64,000 bases of DNA from Sphingobacterium sp. UT-1RO-CII-1 (GCF_026711005.1 NZ_JAPPVJ010000002.1:372001-436000); one strand, 5' to 3'; positions 7,869 through 17,096 are shown, numbered from the stretch's first letter. Made by a program: numbers and translations. Notes: generated by a model from the sequence alone, not told the origin.

Positions 7869-8168
7869 TTATTCGTTTATTCGATTTTTAAAGTCCATTC
7901 GTTCGTGCAAAATTCTAATTACTTCAATATCGTCAGTTTCTAGTTTTCGATAAAAGATAATATGCTTACCAATGGGAGTTCCAAAAATTTCAATCGATAT
8001 TTTATGGTAGCTTTTGCCAATTGCTGGATTGTTTGTAATTTTTTGACAAGTTTCTATTAACAATTCATAATAAGTATCTGCTTGACTTTCTGACCACACT
8101 TCATAGGTGTAATCCCAAATATCAGAAATATCTTCAACAGCTTTATTTGTTAGAATGTATTTAGCCAT
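7869..8168 (-). CDS. parE: RelE/ParE-family toxin
   Basis: This 99-aa basic protein starts AKYILTNKAVEDISDIWDYT and has the ParE/RelE fold signature, including GKSYHKI and a C-terminal IEVIRILHERMDF strand. ParE toxins poison DNA gyrase, while RelE relatives cut mRNA; the sequence is closer to the ParE group. Its start overlaps the last 8 bp of the antitoxin gene, a coupled arrangement that keeps antitoxin made first. Confidence 0.8.
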   Translation of the reverse strand: MAKYILTNKAVEDISDIWDYTYEVWSESQADTYYELLIETCQKITNNPAIGKSYHKISIEIFGTPIGKHIIFYRKLETDDIEVIRILHERMDFKNRINE

Positions 8169-8412
8169 TTATCCTCTTATTGGCTTTTAACGTTTCTAAG
8201 TGCTTTTTAGGATCGAAATTTTCAGAAAGCCCACTATCAATTCCTTCTTGAACTGCGTTTTTTAAAATTTGAACTTTATTCTCCTCTTCTTCAAGTAATC
8301 GCAGACCAGCACGAATTACTTCACTGGCGTTTTTATAGCGTCCTTCCGCAATTCTGTTTTGTACAAAATCTTCAAAATAATTTCCTAATGATACTGATGT
8401 ATTACGTCCCAT
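8161..8412 (-). CDS. parD: ParD-like ribbon-helix-helix antitoxin
   Basis: The chosen start at 8412 gives 83 aa beginning MGRNTSVSLGNYFEDFVQ. This is a classic ribbon-helix-helix DNA-binding N-terminus, followed by GRYKNASEVIRAGLRLLEEE. A longer frame up to 8547 would add 45 residues unlike any ParD and would cover the operator at 8434-8448, so it is rejected. The acidic, disordered C-terminus should wrap the ParE toxin encoded immediately downstream. ParD normally represses its own operon. Confidence 0.8.
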   Translation of the reverse strand: MGRNTSVSLGNYFEDFVQNRIAEGRYKNASEVIRAGLRLLEEEENKVQILKNAVQEGIDSGLSENFDPKKHLETLKANKRING

Positions 8413-8433
8413 AACTTTACCTTTATTTAAAGA

Positions 8434-8448
8434 TACCAAATATTGGTA
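8434..8448. promoter_or_regulatory. Candidate ParD operator
   Basis: TACCAA (8434-8439) and TTGGTA (8443-8448) form a 6+6 bp palindrome with a 3-bp centre. It sits 21 bp upstream of the parD ATG, where an autorepressor would act. The role is inferred from position and symmetry. Confidence 0.45.
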
Positions 8449-8562
8449 ACCGCTGCAAAATTTTATTAGACGATTGTATCGTACAAAAAAATTAAGCACT
8501 TCTATCACAGCAAAACCTATCATTTGCGCAAGAAGATCAAAGCCCATATGCTTTTTTTATGA

Positions 8563-8570
8563 TACCTTTG
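8563..8570 (+). promoter_or_regulatory. Promoter -7 box TACCTTTG for rlmF
   Basis: An exact TAnnTTTG match 16 bp before the rlmF start at 8587, leaving a leader of roughly 10 nt. Confidence 0.5.
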
Positions 8571-8586
8571 TACAAATTAATAATAC

Positions 8587-9495
8587 ATGAGCTCGACAAA
8601 GAAAAGCAGTAGCTTGCATCCTAGAAATGTACATATAGCAGGTTATGATTTTAAACGCTTAACCAAAGCAAATGAAAATCTTATTCCTTACCTTTTAGAA
8701 ACGCCTACAGGGAATACATCTATTGATTTTGCGGACCCTAACGCAGTCTTCGAACTCAACAAAAGCTTACTCAAATCTTATTACAATATAGAAAATTGGA
8801 GTATTTTAAAAGGCAGTTTATGCCCTGCCATCCCCGGTCGCGCCGATTATATGCATTACCTGGCAGATTTATTGGCTACAGATAATGAAGGCGAAATTCC
8901 GAAAGGAGAGAAAGTGCATATCTTAGATATCGGCACGGGCTCATCAGCCATCTACCCCCTACTGGGACAGCGTATATACGGCTGGAGCTTTGTCGGGACT
9001 GATATTGACGAAAATGCATTAAACCACGCCCGAAACCTTATAAAAACAAACAAGGCCTTCAAGAAACAAATTCAATTTCAACTGCAGAACAACCCCAAAC
9101 AAATATTTGAAAGCATACTTCAAAAAAATGATCGATTTGATGCTGTAGTATGCAATCCGCCGTTCTTTAAGTCGAGGGAAGAAAACTGGCAAAAGACGAC
9201 GCGAAAGTTCAACAACCTGCATAAAAATCCGGAGAAAATACCCGTACAAAACTTTGCCGGACATGCTAACGAGTTATGGTGTGAAGGAGGCGAAAAACAA
9301 TTTGTGCGTAACATGATATACGAAAGCATGAAGTATAAAACCCAACTGGGCTGGGTTACATCCCTGATTTCGGATAAAAACAATTTAAAACCTCTTATTG
9401 CCGTGCTCGAATACAATAAAGCGGCAAAAATAGAAATCATTAAAACAGCACAGGGCAATAAAATTGGCCGTATACTAGCCTGGAAATGGGCTTAA
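8587..9495 (+). CDS. rlmF: 23S rRNA (adenine-1618-N6)-methyltransferase
   Basis: RlmF transfers a methyl group from S-adenosylmethionine to N6 of A1618 in 23S rRNA. The 302-aa product has the SAM-binding glycine loop DIGTGSSAIYPLLG near residue 117 and the N6-adenine methylase catalytic motif NPPF at residues 190-193. An N-terminal HPRNVHIAGYDF segment and a central GGEKQFVRNMI stretch are typical of the family. Length matches the usual 300 or so residues. It stands alone and ends in a strong bidirectional terminator shared with glmM. Confidence 0.9.
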   Translation: MSSTKKSSSLHPRNVHIAGYDFKRLTKANENLIPYLLETPTGNTSIDFADPNAVFELNKSLLKSYYNIENWSILKGSLCPAIPGRADYMHYLADLLATDNEGEIPKGEKVHILDIGTGSSAIYPLLGQRIYGWSFVGTDIDENALNHARNLIKTNKAFKKQIQFQLQNNPKQIFESILQKNDRFDAVVCNPPFFKSREENWQKTTRKFNNLHKNPEKIPVQNFAGHANELWCEGGEKQFVRNMIYESMKYKTQLGWVTSLISDKNNLKPLIAVLEYNKAAKIEIIKTAQGNKIGRILAWKWA

Positions 9496-9529
9496 CCACA
9501 AAGTATTAAAAAATTTAGGTGTAAAATAT

Positions 9530-9565
9530 AAAAAGACCTGTATGCTATAGCATACAGGTCTTTTT
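9530..9565. terminator. Bidirectional intrinsic terminator
   Basis: A perfect 36-bp palindrome with A and T runs at the ends and a GACCTGTATGC stem. It lies between the convergent rlmF and glmM genes and can stop transcription from both. Confidence 0.85.
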
Positions 9566-9586
9566 TAGTTAGAACGTTTTATTTAA

Positions 9587-10969
9587 CTATTTAATAATAG
9601 CTTCAATCTCGTTGATGATCTTTTGCGCAATAGCTTCTGCAGCATCTTGCGTAGGACCTTCCGAGTAAATACGAATAATAGGCTCTGTATTTGACTTTCT
9701 CAAATGCACCCACTCGTTTTCAAAATCTATCTTCAGTCCATCAATTGTCGAGTGCTGTTCATGCTTATACTTGTCCTGCATTTTAGCTAGCAACCCATCA
9801 ATATCCAGCCCTGGAGTTAGCGTAATCTTATTTTTAGACATAAAATATTGTGGCAATTCTGCTCTGTAGGTTGACATCTTTTTACCTAGTTTTGCTAAGT
9901 GTGTCAAGAATATCGCCACACCAACTAATGCATCTCTACCATAATGTGACTCTGGGTAGATAACGCCGCCATTTCCTTCTCCACCTATCACAGCATTTAC
10001 CTCTTTCATCTTCGTTACAACATTCACCTCGCCCACAGCTGCTGCATAATATGTGCCGCCATGTTTCTGCGTAATATCACGCAAAGCTCTTGTCGATGAT
10101 AAGTTGGATACTGTATTGCCTTTAGTATGCTCCAATATATAGTCAGCCACTGCTACTAAAGTATATTCCTCGCCAAAAAGCTCGCCATCTTCCATCATAA
10201 ACACCAAACGGTCAACGTCCGGATCGACAGCAATACCCAAATCGGCCTTATTTTTCACAACTGCTGCAGACAAATCTGTCAGATGCTCTTTTAAAGGCTC
10301 TGGGTTATGCGGGAAATCACCATTAGGCTCGCAATGTATCTTGTGCACGGTCTGTACGCCCATAGCCTCTAACAAGGCTGGTATAAACAATCCGCCTGTG
10401 CTATTCACAGCATCTACTGCGACAGAAAAGTTAGCTTGGCGTACTGCTTCTACATCGACTAGTGGCAAAGCTAAAACTGCATCGATATGCTTTTGCAGAT
10501 AGGTATCGTCCTTGATTTCTTTGCCCAAATCCTCGACATCAGCAAAGTCAAAGTCTAAACTTTCACCCAATGCTAAAACCTTTTGCCCTTCTTCATCGTT
10601 AATAAACTCACCTGCTGCATTTAAAAGTTTCAACGCATTCCATTGTCCTGGATTATGCGAAGCGGTCAAGATAATCCCTCCTGCAGCATTCTCCATAGGA
10701 ACGGCTATCTCTACGGTAGGGGTTGTTGAGAGCCCAAGATTAATAACATCTGCACCTAAACTTTGCAATGTACCAACCACTAGGTTGCTCACCATCTCAC
10801 CGGACATGCGTGCATCACGTCCCACTACAATTTTCTTACTCGTCGAGTTCTGCAATAATATATGTGCAAAAGCTGCTGTGAACTTCACCACGTCAATTGG
10901 AGACAATCCCTCTCCAGACCTTCCTCCGATTGTGCCTCGGATTCCTGATATTGATTTTATAAGTGCCAT
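9587..10969 (-). CDS. glmM: Phosphoglucosamine mutase
   Basis: This 460-aa alpha-D-phosphohexomutase should convert glucosamine-6-phosphate to glucosamine-1-phosphate for UDP-GlcNAc and peptidoglycan synthesis. The phosphoserine loop is TASHNPGQWNALK with Ser104. The metal-binding loop is DPDVDR near residue 245, the sugar-binding loop GGEGNGG near 320, and the phosphate-binding tail RKSNTEPIIRIY near 430. Bacteroidota members are about this long and are annotated as GlmM; a phosphomannomutase activity is the main alternative. It is monocistronic. Confidence 0.85.
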   Translation of the reverse strand: MALIKSISGIRGTIGGRSGEGLSPIDVVKFTAAFAHILLQNSTSKKIVVGRDARMSGEMVSNLVVGTLQSLGADVINLGLSTTPTVEIAVPMENAAGGIILTASHNPGQWNALKLLNAAGEFINDEEGQKVLALGESLDFDFADVEDLGKEIKDDTYLQKHIDAVLALPLVDVEAVRQANFSVAVDAVNSTGGLFIPALLEAMGVQTVHKIHCEPNGDFPHNPEPLKEHLTDLSAAVVKNKADLGIAVDPDVDRLVFMMEDGELFGEEYTLVAVADYILEHTKGNTVSNLSSTRALRDITQKHGGTYYAAAVGEVNVVTKMKEVNAVIGGEGNGGVIYPESHYGRDALVGVAIFLTHLAKLGKKMSTYRAELPQYFMSKNKITLTPGLDIDGLLAKMQDKYKHEQHSTIDGLKIDFENEWVHLRKSNTEPIIRIYSEGPTQDAAEAIAQKIINEIEAIIK

Positions 10970-11107
10970 AATCGTTGTTAAGACCCAAAAATAGCCTTAT
11001 ATAATAAATAAATCATATAAAACTTTCATTTTTTAAATTCAAAAGACTACTTTTGTTGCAACATTGTTTCATTTAATTAATTCGTAGCGATCTTTACAAT
11101 TATTATT

Positions 11108-11115
11108 TACTTTTG
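11108..11115 (+). promoter_or_regulatory. Promoter -7 box TACTTTTG
   Basis: TAnnTTTG match about 35 bp before the PAP2 gene start at 11150. Confidence 0.45.
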
Positions 11116-11149
11116 GTAAAATAATGTAAACACATCAATACCATCATTT

Positions 11150-11749
11150 ATGTTGAATCAACTTATAGATATTGATCAGGAACTCTTTTTAGCGATTAAT
11201 CAAGGATTAAGTAATCCTTTTTTCGATTGGCTACTTCCTATACTTCGCAACCCTTACACCTGGGCACCGATGTATTTATTCCTTGTTATCTTCTTTATAA
11301 GAACCTACGGTAAGATGGGGATTTTAGTAGTCGCTTTTACGTTAATCAATTTTGGAGCTTCGGACGGTATATCTTCTCATCTAATAAAGAAAAATGTACA
11401 GCGCGTGAGACCCTGCAACGACCTGGCTTTCAAAGAGCAAGTAAACTTGCGTGTTCGCTGCGGCTCGGGCTATAGCTTCACTTCATCTCATGCTACCAAT
11501 CATTTTGCGATGGCTTTCTTTTGGATTGCCTTATTTCGCCGCCGTTGGAAACATGCGCTTTGGTTAGGCGTTACTTGGGCAGCTTTAATCAGCTTCTCTC
11601 AAATTTACGTGGGCGTTCATTACCCTGCAGATATATTGGCCGGGGCAATCCTTGGGACAGCGATCGGCTTGACAAGTGGTTATTTATTTAATCGCTTCTT
11701 TCCGAAATTTTTAGAACAAACTAAGACGACAGAAACTACAACAGCATGA
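11150..11749 (+). CDS. PAP2-family membrane phosphatase
   Basis: This 199-aa integral membrane protein has the three motifs of lipid phosphatases: KKNVQRVRPC (C1), SGYSFTSSHATNHF (C2, with the acid/base His) and SQIYVGVHYPADILAG (C3, with the nucleophile His). Five or six hydrophobic helices are visible. Such enzymes dephosphorylate undecaprenyl pyrophosphate, phosphatidic acid or lipid A; the substrate cannot be chosen from sequence. Its stop overlaps the start of the following ZIP gene by 4 bp (ATGA), so the two are co-translated. Confidence 0.85.
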   Translation: MLNQLIDIDQELFLAINQGLSNPFFDWLLPILRNPYTWAPMYLFLVIFFIRTYGKMGILVVAFTLINFGASDGISSHLIKKNVQRVRPCNDLAFKEQVNLRVRCGSGYSFTSSHATNHFAMAFFWIALFRRRWKHALWLGVTWAALISFSQIYVGVHYPADILAGAILGTAIGLTSGYLFNRFFPKFLEQTKTTETTTA

Positions 11750-12555
11750 GCTCATTTCTAATTGTTAATATTCTTTTCTTTTCTGCTTTTTTGGCAGGCT
11801 TATCTGTATTTTTTGTCAAGAGAGACAACACCTCTCTACTTAAACTCATACTTTCTTTTAGTGGTGCTTATCTATTTAGCATCACGGTGTTGCACCTTAT
11901 ACCCCACGTATATTTAAGTGCTAACACGAGTCCCGAAGTTATCGGAGTTTACATACTCTGTGGCTTTCTTTTCCAGTTGGTTCTTGAGCATTTCTCACAA
12001 GGTATTGAACACGGCCACATACACCATCATGACCACAAGGTATTTCCTATTGGTATTATGGTCAGCCTTTGTTTGCATGCCTTTTTAGAAGGTATGCCCT
12101 TAGCAGCCGGCCACCAAACCGAGCTTGTTTTTGGCATAGCTATTCATCACATACCAGCAGCTTTTGCACTTGGTAGCTTATTGCTCAATACCAACTTAAA
12201 TAAACAGAAGATAGGCTTTTTCTTACTTTTGTTTGCAGCCATGACTCCTTTAGGTTTCTTAACGAGCAAAGGCATAAGCAGTGGAGATATTGGGAATATC
12301 TCTCAATATTTTGATAAAATCATGGCTATTGTGATTGGTATATTTCTACACATTTCTACAACAATTCTATTCGAATCTGGTTCTGCTGATCACCATAAAT
12401 TTAACAGACGCAAAATGATAGCTGTATTGCTCGGTGTTTTAGTTTCTTTGGCCAACTTTTTATTTGAAGGACACGATCATAGCCATGGACCGGCAAATGC
12501 ACCGCACGAACATCATGACCATTCTCATGACCATGACCATAAGCATGAGCATTAA
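11746..12555 (+). CDS. ZIP-family divalent metal transporter
   Basis: The 269-aa protein has about eight membrane segments. Metal-ligand helices are visible as SLCLHAFLEGMPLAAG and IHHIPAAFALG, the conserved HxxxE-type and HHxPAxxxxG signatures of ZIP permeases that import Zn(II) or Fe(II). It has His-rich loops (EHGHIHHHDHK near residue 90) and a tail dominated by His-Asp pairs after residue 240, both usual metal-sensing segments. It is coupled to the PAP2 gene and precedes a MarR regulator and the feo operon, so iron is a plausible cargo. Confidence 0.8.
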   Translation: MSSFLIVNILFFSAFLAGLSVFFVKRDNTSLLKLILSFSGAYLFSITVLHLIPHVYLSANTSPEVIGVYILCGFLFQLVLEHFSQGIEHGHIHHHDHKVFPIGIMVSLCLHAFLEGMPLAAGHQTELVFGIAIHHIPAAFALGSLLLNTNLNKQKIGFFLLLFAAMTPLGFLTSKGISSGDIGNISQYFDKIMAIVIGIFLHISTTILFESGSADHHKFNRRKMIAVLLGVLVSLANFLFEGHDHSHGPANAPHEHHDHSHDHDHKHEH

Positions 12556-12561
12556 AAAATA

Positions 12562-13020
12562 TTATTCTTTTCCGCGACGGAAAACATCTAATAATTCACT
12601 CAACAATGCTGCCTGCTTCTCATCGATATGCTGAGGCAGGATATCCAACAATAACATATCCTCCTCCATTTGTGTCAACAATGAAAGACCACTATTTGTT
12701 ATAACAATATCAGTAGCTCTTTTATCAACTTCATTTTTGGAACGCATAACGTAACCTTTCTTTTCAAGCCTATTCACTAATCTGGATATATCTGACGTAT
12801 CTGATATCATACGAGACTTTAAAAGATTGTTTGTCGAGGCTTTGGGCATCTGCCCACGTAAAATGCGAAGAACATTAAATTGTGGCAAAGTAATATTAAA
12901 TGCAGATGCCCGTTTTTCTAATGCCGAATTTAACCAGCTTGCTGTATATAATAAATTAACAGATGCTCGTTGCCAATCATTTACAAACCGACTGACCTTA
13001 ATCTCATCTTCTATCTTCAT
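12562..13020 (-). CDS. MarR-family transcriptional regulator
   Basis: The 152-aa product has the MarR winged helix: LPQFNVLRILRG, a recognition region SRMISDTSDISRLVNRLEKKG and the wing RSKNEVDKRATDI. It is transcribed away from feoA with 129 bp between. Such divergent MarR genes usually control the neighbouring operon. A 15-bp palindrome at 13109-13123 is a candidate site. No obvious metal-binding Cys/His cluster marks it as an iron sensor, so ligand and target are inferred from position only. Confidence 0.8.
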   Translation of the reverse strand: MKIEDEIKVSRFVNDWQRASVNLLYTASWLNSALEKRASAFNITLPQFNVLRILRGQMPKASTNNLLKSRMISDTSDISRLVNRLEKKGYVMRSKNEVDKRATDIVITNSGLSLLTQMEEDMLLLDILPQHIDEKQAALLSELLDVFRRGKE

Positions 13021-13082
13021 TGCTCCGTATCTTTTAATTCAAAACTTTCGCACTGATCCCCATAGAATCAATCTAAATTATT

Positions 13083-13090
13083 TATATTTG
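13083..13090 (+). promoter_or_regulatory. Promoter -7 box TATATTTG for feoA
   Basis: TAnnTTTG match about 60 bp upstream of feoA. The palindrome at 13109-13123 lies just downstream of the expected transcription start. Confidence 0.4.
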
Positions 13091-13108
13091 GGGGTTATAC
13101 AGTGCTAT

Positions 13109-13123
13109 TTATATCGAATATAA
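13109..13123. promoter_or_regulatory. Palindrome in the feoA leader
   Basis: TTATAT (13109-13114) and ATATAA (13118-13123) flank a CGA centre. The site lies between the MarR gene and feoA and could be a repressor operator. It does not look like a classic Fur box. Confidence 0.35.
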
Positions 13124-13149
13124 CTTTTAATTATTTTTTAACATAAGAA

Positions 13150-13386
13150 ATGCAAAATATTTCCAGTCTTGACTCGCTACAAGTAGGTCAAAGGGTAAAA
13201 ATAAGTGAAATTAACTCGCTTGAATTGCCTTCTAAATTTTTCGAAATGGGCTTATTACCTGGCAGTATAGTCGAAGTGAAACATAGAGCTCCTTTCAACG
13301 GACCTATTGGTTTATTTATTCATACATCCAATATCTTATTAGCCATCCGTAAGTCAGAAGCCATACATATTCTCGTAGAAAAATAG
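13150..13386 (+). CDS. feoA: Ferrous iron transport protein A
   Basis: This 78-aa protein is an SH3-like FeoA domain: LQVGQRVKISEI, FFEMGLLPGSIVEV and ILLAIRKSEAIHILV. FeoA binds the cytoplasmic side of FeoB and is needed for Fe(II) uptake. It is 4 bp ahead of feoB, clearly the same transcript. Confidence 0.93.
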   Translation: MQNISSLDSLQVGQRVKISEINSLELPSKFFEMGLLPGSIVEVKHRAPFNGPIGLFIHTSNILLAIRKSEAIHILVEK

Positions 13387-13390
13387 TCAC

Positions 13391-15493
13391 ATGAATCAAC
13401 CCATTATTGCCCTGTTAGGCAACCCTAACGTTGGAAAAACCTCTTTATTTAATCGTATTACAAAACTACGTCAACATGTAGGCAATTATCCCGGTATTAC
13501 AGTTGAAAAAAGAGAAGGCTCGGTTACAGCTAACGGAAAGACGTACACCGTAATTGACCTCCCGGGAACATACACCCTATTTCCGACTTCATTGGATGAA
13601 GAAATTGTATACAATACATTAGCAGACAAGAATAACAAATCTCATCCGGACCTTGTCGTCGTAGTTTCTGAACCAAACAATATCAAACGTTCGATCGCAC
13701 TATACCAACAGGCGCGCGAATTGGGCGTGCCAGCTATTTTTGTTGTTAATATGATCGATGAGGCTAAAGGGAAAGGACTAGAAATAGACTACGCCAAACT
13801 TGAAGCCTATCTAAATACAACAATATATACTACCGATGCCCGCAACGGAAAAGGCATACAAGAGCTTATCAAAGCTTTTGACGATCGGCCAGAGCTTTAT
13901 GTCGGGCAGTTTAAAATTAGCACTAAATACCAGCCTCTTGTCGAGGATGCTAAAAAGCTGTTCCCGCTTCATACTGAATACCAAACTTGGCAATTTCTAG
14001 CACAAGATAAGGTATCATTTTTAAGTACCGAGCAGCAAAAGTCGATAGCAGCTGTACGTAAGCAACACCAGGTATCGTATAATGAACTGCAAAAAGACGA
14101 AACTATACAACGAAGTGAGCGTATAGAAAAAGATATTAAAGGTTTCGTTGCACATTTAGAAAATAATATTTTCAACAAAACCAATAGCATTGATAAGATA
14201 TTACTACACCCTATCTGGGGCTACTTAATATTCTTCACTATCCTACTTTTAGTCTTTCAACTTGTTTTCACGCTATCTGAACCTTTCATGGATTGGATTG
14301 ATGAAAACTACGCTGTCTTTGTCGATTATGTTGCCAGTTTATTGCCTGAAGGCCCTTTATCGGGTCTATTCACGCAAGGGATATTGGCAGGTATAGGCGG
14401 TATTATCATCTTCGTTCCTCAAATCACGATTTTATTTCTCCTTGTTTCTCTTATGGAAGAAACAGGTTACATGAGTCGTGTAGTATTCCTTATGGACAGG
14501 TGGTTACGCCCCTACGGCCTAAACGGAAAATCCGTCATCCCACTTATTTCCGGCATCGGTTGTGCTGTTCCTGCTATTATGGCTGCCCGCAACATTGAAA
14601 ACACCAAAGAAAGACTGATCACGATGTTGGTTACACCTTTTATGACTTGTGCTGCCCGTTTACCAATTTATGTAGTATTGATTTCTTTGGTCATCCCAAA
14701 TGAAACATTTTTAGGTTTTGGTTTGCAAGGTTTGGTGTTAACACTACTATACGTCTTAGGCGTTGTAGCAGCCTTACTTTCGGCATGGATTTTAAATAAA
14801 ATTATCAAGGCACAACATAAATCATTTCTAATCTTCGAACTTCCGTCTTACAAAAGTCCAGACTGGAAAAACGTAGTCACGCACGTGTGGGATAAAACAA
14901 GCAGCTTCCTTTTTGGTGCCGGCCGTATTATTTTAGCAATGTCCGTTATTCTATGGGTTTTGGGCAATTTTGGCCCTAACGACAAATTCAGCAAAGCTGA
15001 AGAATATGTAGTTGAAGCCAACCAAAACTTAACTTCTGATGAGTTGGCTGAAGAGGTTGCTTCATTCAAATTAGAACACTCTTTTCTAGGTTATATAGGC
15101 ATGGGTATTGAACCTTTTGTTAAGCCATTGGGGTATGATTGGAAAATGGGAATAGGCCTCGTTTCTTCTTTTGCTGCACGTGAGGTTTTTGTCGCCACGA
15201 TGGCTACCGTCTACAGCTTAGGTGAAGATATCGATATAGACGACGATGAGCAAAAAGAGACGCTCCTGGGTAAAATGAGATCAGAGATAAACAGAAACAC
15301 AGGACTCCCTGCATACAATGTAGCTTCTGGCATGTCGTTACTCCTGTTTTATGCGTTTGCTATGCAATGTATGAGTACTATAGCGATTATGAAGCGTGAA
15401 ACTGGGTCTTGGAAATGGACCATCATACAAACTGTGATGATGACAGGTATTGCTTATATTGTAGCATTTGTTGTATATCAATTTTTAAAATAA
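13391..15493 (+). CDS. feoB: Ferrous iron transport protein B
   Basis: The 700-aa protein is a GTP-gated inner-membrane Fe(II) importer. The N-terminal G domain has the P-loop GNPNVGKTS (residues 10-18), the switch II motif DLPGTYTL and the base-recognition loop NMIDEAK. A helical spacer (about 170-275) follows, then the membrane domain with two Gate repeats; GIGCAVPAIMAARN near residue 390 is the conserved Cys-containing gate. Length fits FeoB. It is followed 5 bp later by the Cys-rich accessory peptide. Confidence 0.95.
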   Translation: MNQPIIALLGNPNVGKTSLFNRITKLRQHVGNYPGITVEKREGSVTANGKTYTVIDLPGTYTLFPTSLDEEIVYNTLADKNNKSHPDLVVVVSEPNNIKRSIALYQQARELGVPAIFVVNMIDEAKGKGLEIDYAKLEAYLNTTIYTTDARNGKGIQELIKAFDDRPELYVGQFKISTKYQPLVEDAKKLFPLHTEYQTWQFLAQDKVSFLSTEQQKSIAAVRKQHQVSYNELQKDETIQRSERIEKDIKGFVAHLENNIFNKTNSIDKILLHPIWGYLIFFTILLLVFQLVFTLSEPFMDWIDENYAVFVDYVASLLPEGPLSGLFTQGILAGIGGIIIFVPQITILFLLVSLMEETGYMSRVVFLMDRWLRPYGLNGKSVIPLISGIGCAVPAIMAARNIENTKERLITMLVTPFMTCAARLPIYVVLISLVIPNETFLGFGLQGLVLTLLYVLGVVAALLSAWILNKIIKAQHKSFLIFELPSYKSPDWKNVVTHVWDKTSSFLFGAGRIILAMSVILWVLGNFGPNDKFSKAEEYVVEANQNLTSDELAEEVASFKLEHSFLGYIGMGIEPFVKPLGYDWKMGIGLVSSFAAREVFVATMATVYSLGEDIDIDDDEQKETLLGKMRSEINRNTGLPAYNVASGMSLLLFYAFAMQCMSTIAIMKRETGSWKWTIIQTVMMTGIAYIVAFVVYQFLK

Positions 15494-15498
15494 ACTAA

Positions 15499-15651
15499 AT
15501 GGACGGACTGACCTTACAATATCTCATCATCGCAGTTATATTTATTATTGCGCTTGTATTTATGATTAAGCGGTTTTTACCTTCAAAAAACAAGGGGGGC
15601 TCTTGTTCCAAAGGTTGTAATTGCCCAGTCGATAAGGTCAAAACCAAATAA
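15499..15651 (+). CDS. FeoB-associated Cys-rich membrane protein
   Basis: A 50-aa protein with one N-terminal transmembrane helix (about 7-24, LQYLIIAVIFIIALVFMI) and a short cytoplasmic tail containing GGSCSKGCNCPVD. This matches the FeoB-associated Cys-rich proteins found after feoB in Bacteroidota, which may take part in iron handling much as FeoC does elsewhere. It lies 5 bp after the feoB stop and ahead of the operon terminator. Confidence 0.85.
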   Translation: MDGLTLQYLIIAVIFIIALVFMIKRFLPSKNKGGSCSKGCNCPVDKVKTK

Positions 15652-15718
15652 CATCAAGCAATTTAGTACAGTGTGAACCACTTGAAGGCTTACATAGTGT
15701 ACTTTAATTAATATATGG

Positions 15719-15744
15719 AAAACCGCTGAAATACCGGCGGTTTT
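15719..15744 (+). terminator. Terminator of the feo operon
   Basis: AAAACCGC and GCGGTTTT form an 8-bp stem with a 10-nt loop, followed by CTTATTTTT. It ends the feoA-feoB transcript just before the T9SS plug gene. Confidence 0.75.
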
Positions 15745-15758
15745 CTTATTTTTACCAT

Positions 15759-17075
15759 ATGAACATAAAACTGACTAGAACGTTCTTAATATCTCTTACC
15801 CTACTTTTATGGATTGCGCCTGCCGCAGCTCAGAAAAAGAAGAAAGAAAAAGTGAAGTTTGAGCGTTCGCCCAAGCAGGAATTAGTTTATGAGAATAAAG
15901 CTTATCTGCCTACCATACAAAATGTACAGTTTTACCCCGTAGGAAATGAAAACGAGACCCCTATTTATGAAATAGGAAGCGGCGAACCATTATTGCTCCG
16001 TTTCGACGACCTACGATCGGACGTCAGAAATTATTACCTGAGCATAGAACATTGCGATCGAGACTGGACACCTAGCCGTACATCGGTATTGGATTATGTG
16101 GAGGGATTCAACGAAGATAGAATAGATGATTACCGCCTATCACAAAACACCTATCAGCACTATACGGCCTACAGCGTCACTTTCCCTACCGAATATATTA
16201 AGCCTAAACTTGCAGGTAACTACATCTTAAAAGTATATGAGGATGCAGACAAAGACCGCCTTATACTGACCCACAGATTTTACGTACTCAATAACTTAGT
16301 GCAGGTCGAATCTAGCATCCAAGCGTCAGCCAATGTTAGTAACCGCTTGCGCAACCAAAAGTTAAATGTGCAGCTCAAGACCGGCCTAACGATACAAAAT
16401 CCGCAACGCGACCTCTCCGTACTCGTACGCCAAAACCACAGGGAAGACACCCAAATGCTTCTCGAGCAGCCCAGCTTTGTTGGCAATAACGATATTCGAT
16501 ACACCAACAGTGCTACTTTAGATTTTAAAGCAAACAATGAATTTAGATTTGTCGATCTTAGAAGCTTCCGAGTGGCTAGTGAGCGTGTTCTGGAAATGTG
16601 GCAAGATAGCATTACCCATATTATCCTGCGCACTGACGAAAATAACCATAATGAAACTTATGCAGCGACCTATGATGAAAATGGACGGTTTTATACCCGT
16701 AATCGTGATTTCAACGATGAAGATATAGATGGCGACTACGCAGCAGTTACCTTCTCTCTTCAAGCGAACGAAGATATAAAAGGAGACATTTACCTCGTGG
16801 GTGGATTTAATAACTTCCAGCGGAACCCAGAAAACAAATTAAGCTATGATACAGAGCATAAGGTTTGGTCGGTAACAGTAAAGCTTAAGCAAGGATTGTA
16901 CGATTATGAGTACGTTTTAGAAACACCTAACGGACAAGTTATCAGCGATGCCTTCTCCGGATCGCATTACGACACGGGCAACGACTACCAAATTTTCATC
17001 TACCACCGCCGTATGGGAACATATTGGGATGAGTTAGTTGGCTTCTCAGAGAATAGTATTAACAATAAAAAATAA
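15759..17075 (+). CDS. Type IX secretion system plug protein (DUF5103)
   Basis: The 438-aa protein begins with a signal peptide ending in APAAAQ at residue 25. The remainder matches the DUF5103/T9SS plug family: an N-terminal beta-sandwich with YFLSIEHCDRDW-like repeats, and a C-terminal immunoglobulin/E-set-like domain with YLVGGFNNFQRNPENK and VKLKQGLYDYEYV. In the structurally solved type IX translocon this protein closes the periplasmic side of the SprA/Sov channel. It is a core Bacteroidota gene and stands alone after the feo terminator. Confidence 0.8.
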   Translation: MNIKLTRTFLISLTLLLWIAPAAAQKKKKEKVKFERSPKQELVYENKAYLPTIQNVQFYPVGNENETPIYEIGSGEPLLLRFDDLRSDVRNYYLSIEHCDRDWTPSRTSVLDYVEGFNEDRIDDYRLSQNTYQHYTAYSVTFPTEYIKPKLAGNYILKVYEDADKDRLILTHRFYVLNNLVQVESSIQASANVSNRLRNQKLNVQLKTGLTIQNPQRDLSVLVRQNHREDTQMLLEQPSFVGNNDIRYTNSATLDFKANNEFRFVDLRSFRVASERVLEMWQDSITHIILRTDENNHNETYAATYDENGRFYTRNRDFNDEDIDGDYAAVTFSLQANEDIKGDIYLVGGFNNFQRNPENKLSYDTEHKVWSVTVKLKQGLYDYEYVLETPNGQVISDAFSGSHYDTGNDYQIFIYHRRMGTYWDELVGFSENSINNKK

Positions 17076-17096
17076 AACCTTTATTAATCAATAATT

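Noticed and set aside
10512..10994. 160-codon plus-strand frame over glmM
   Set aside because: It is the antisense shadow of a clear glmM gene with intact motifs.
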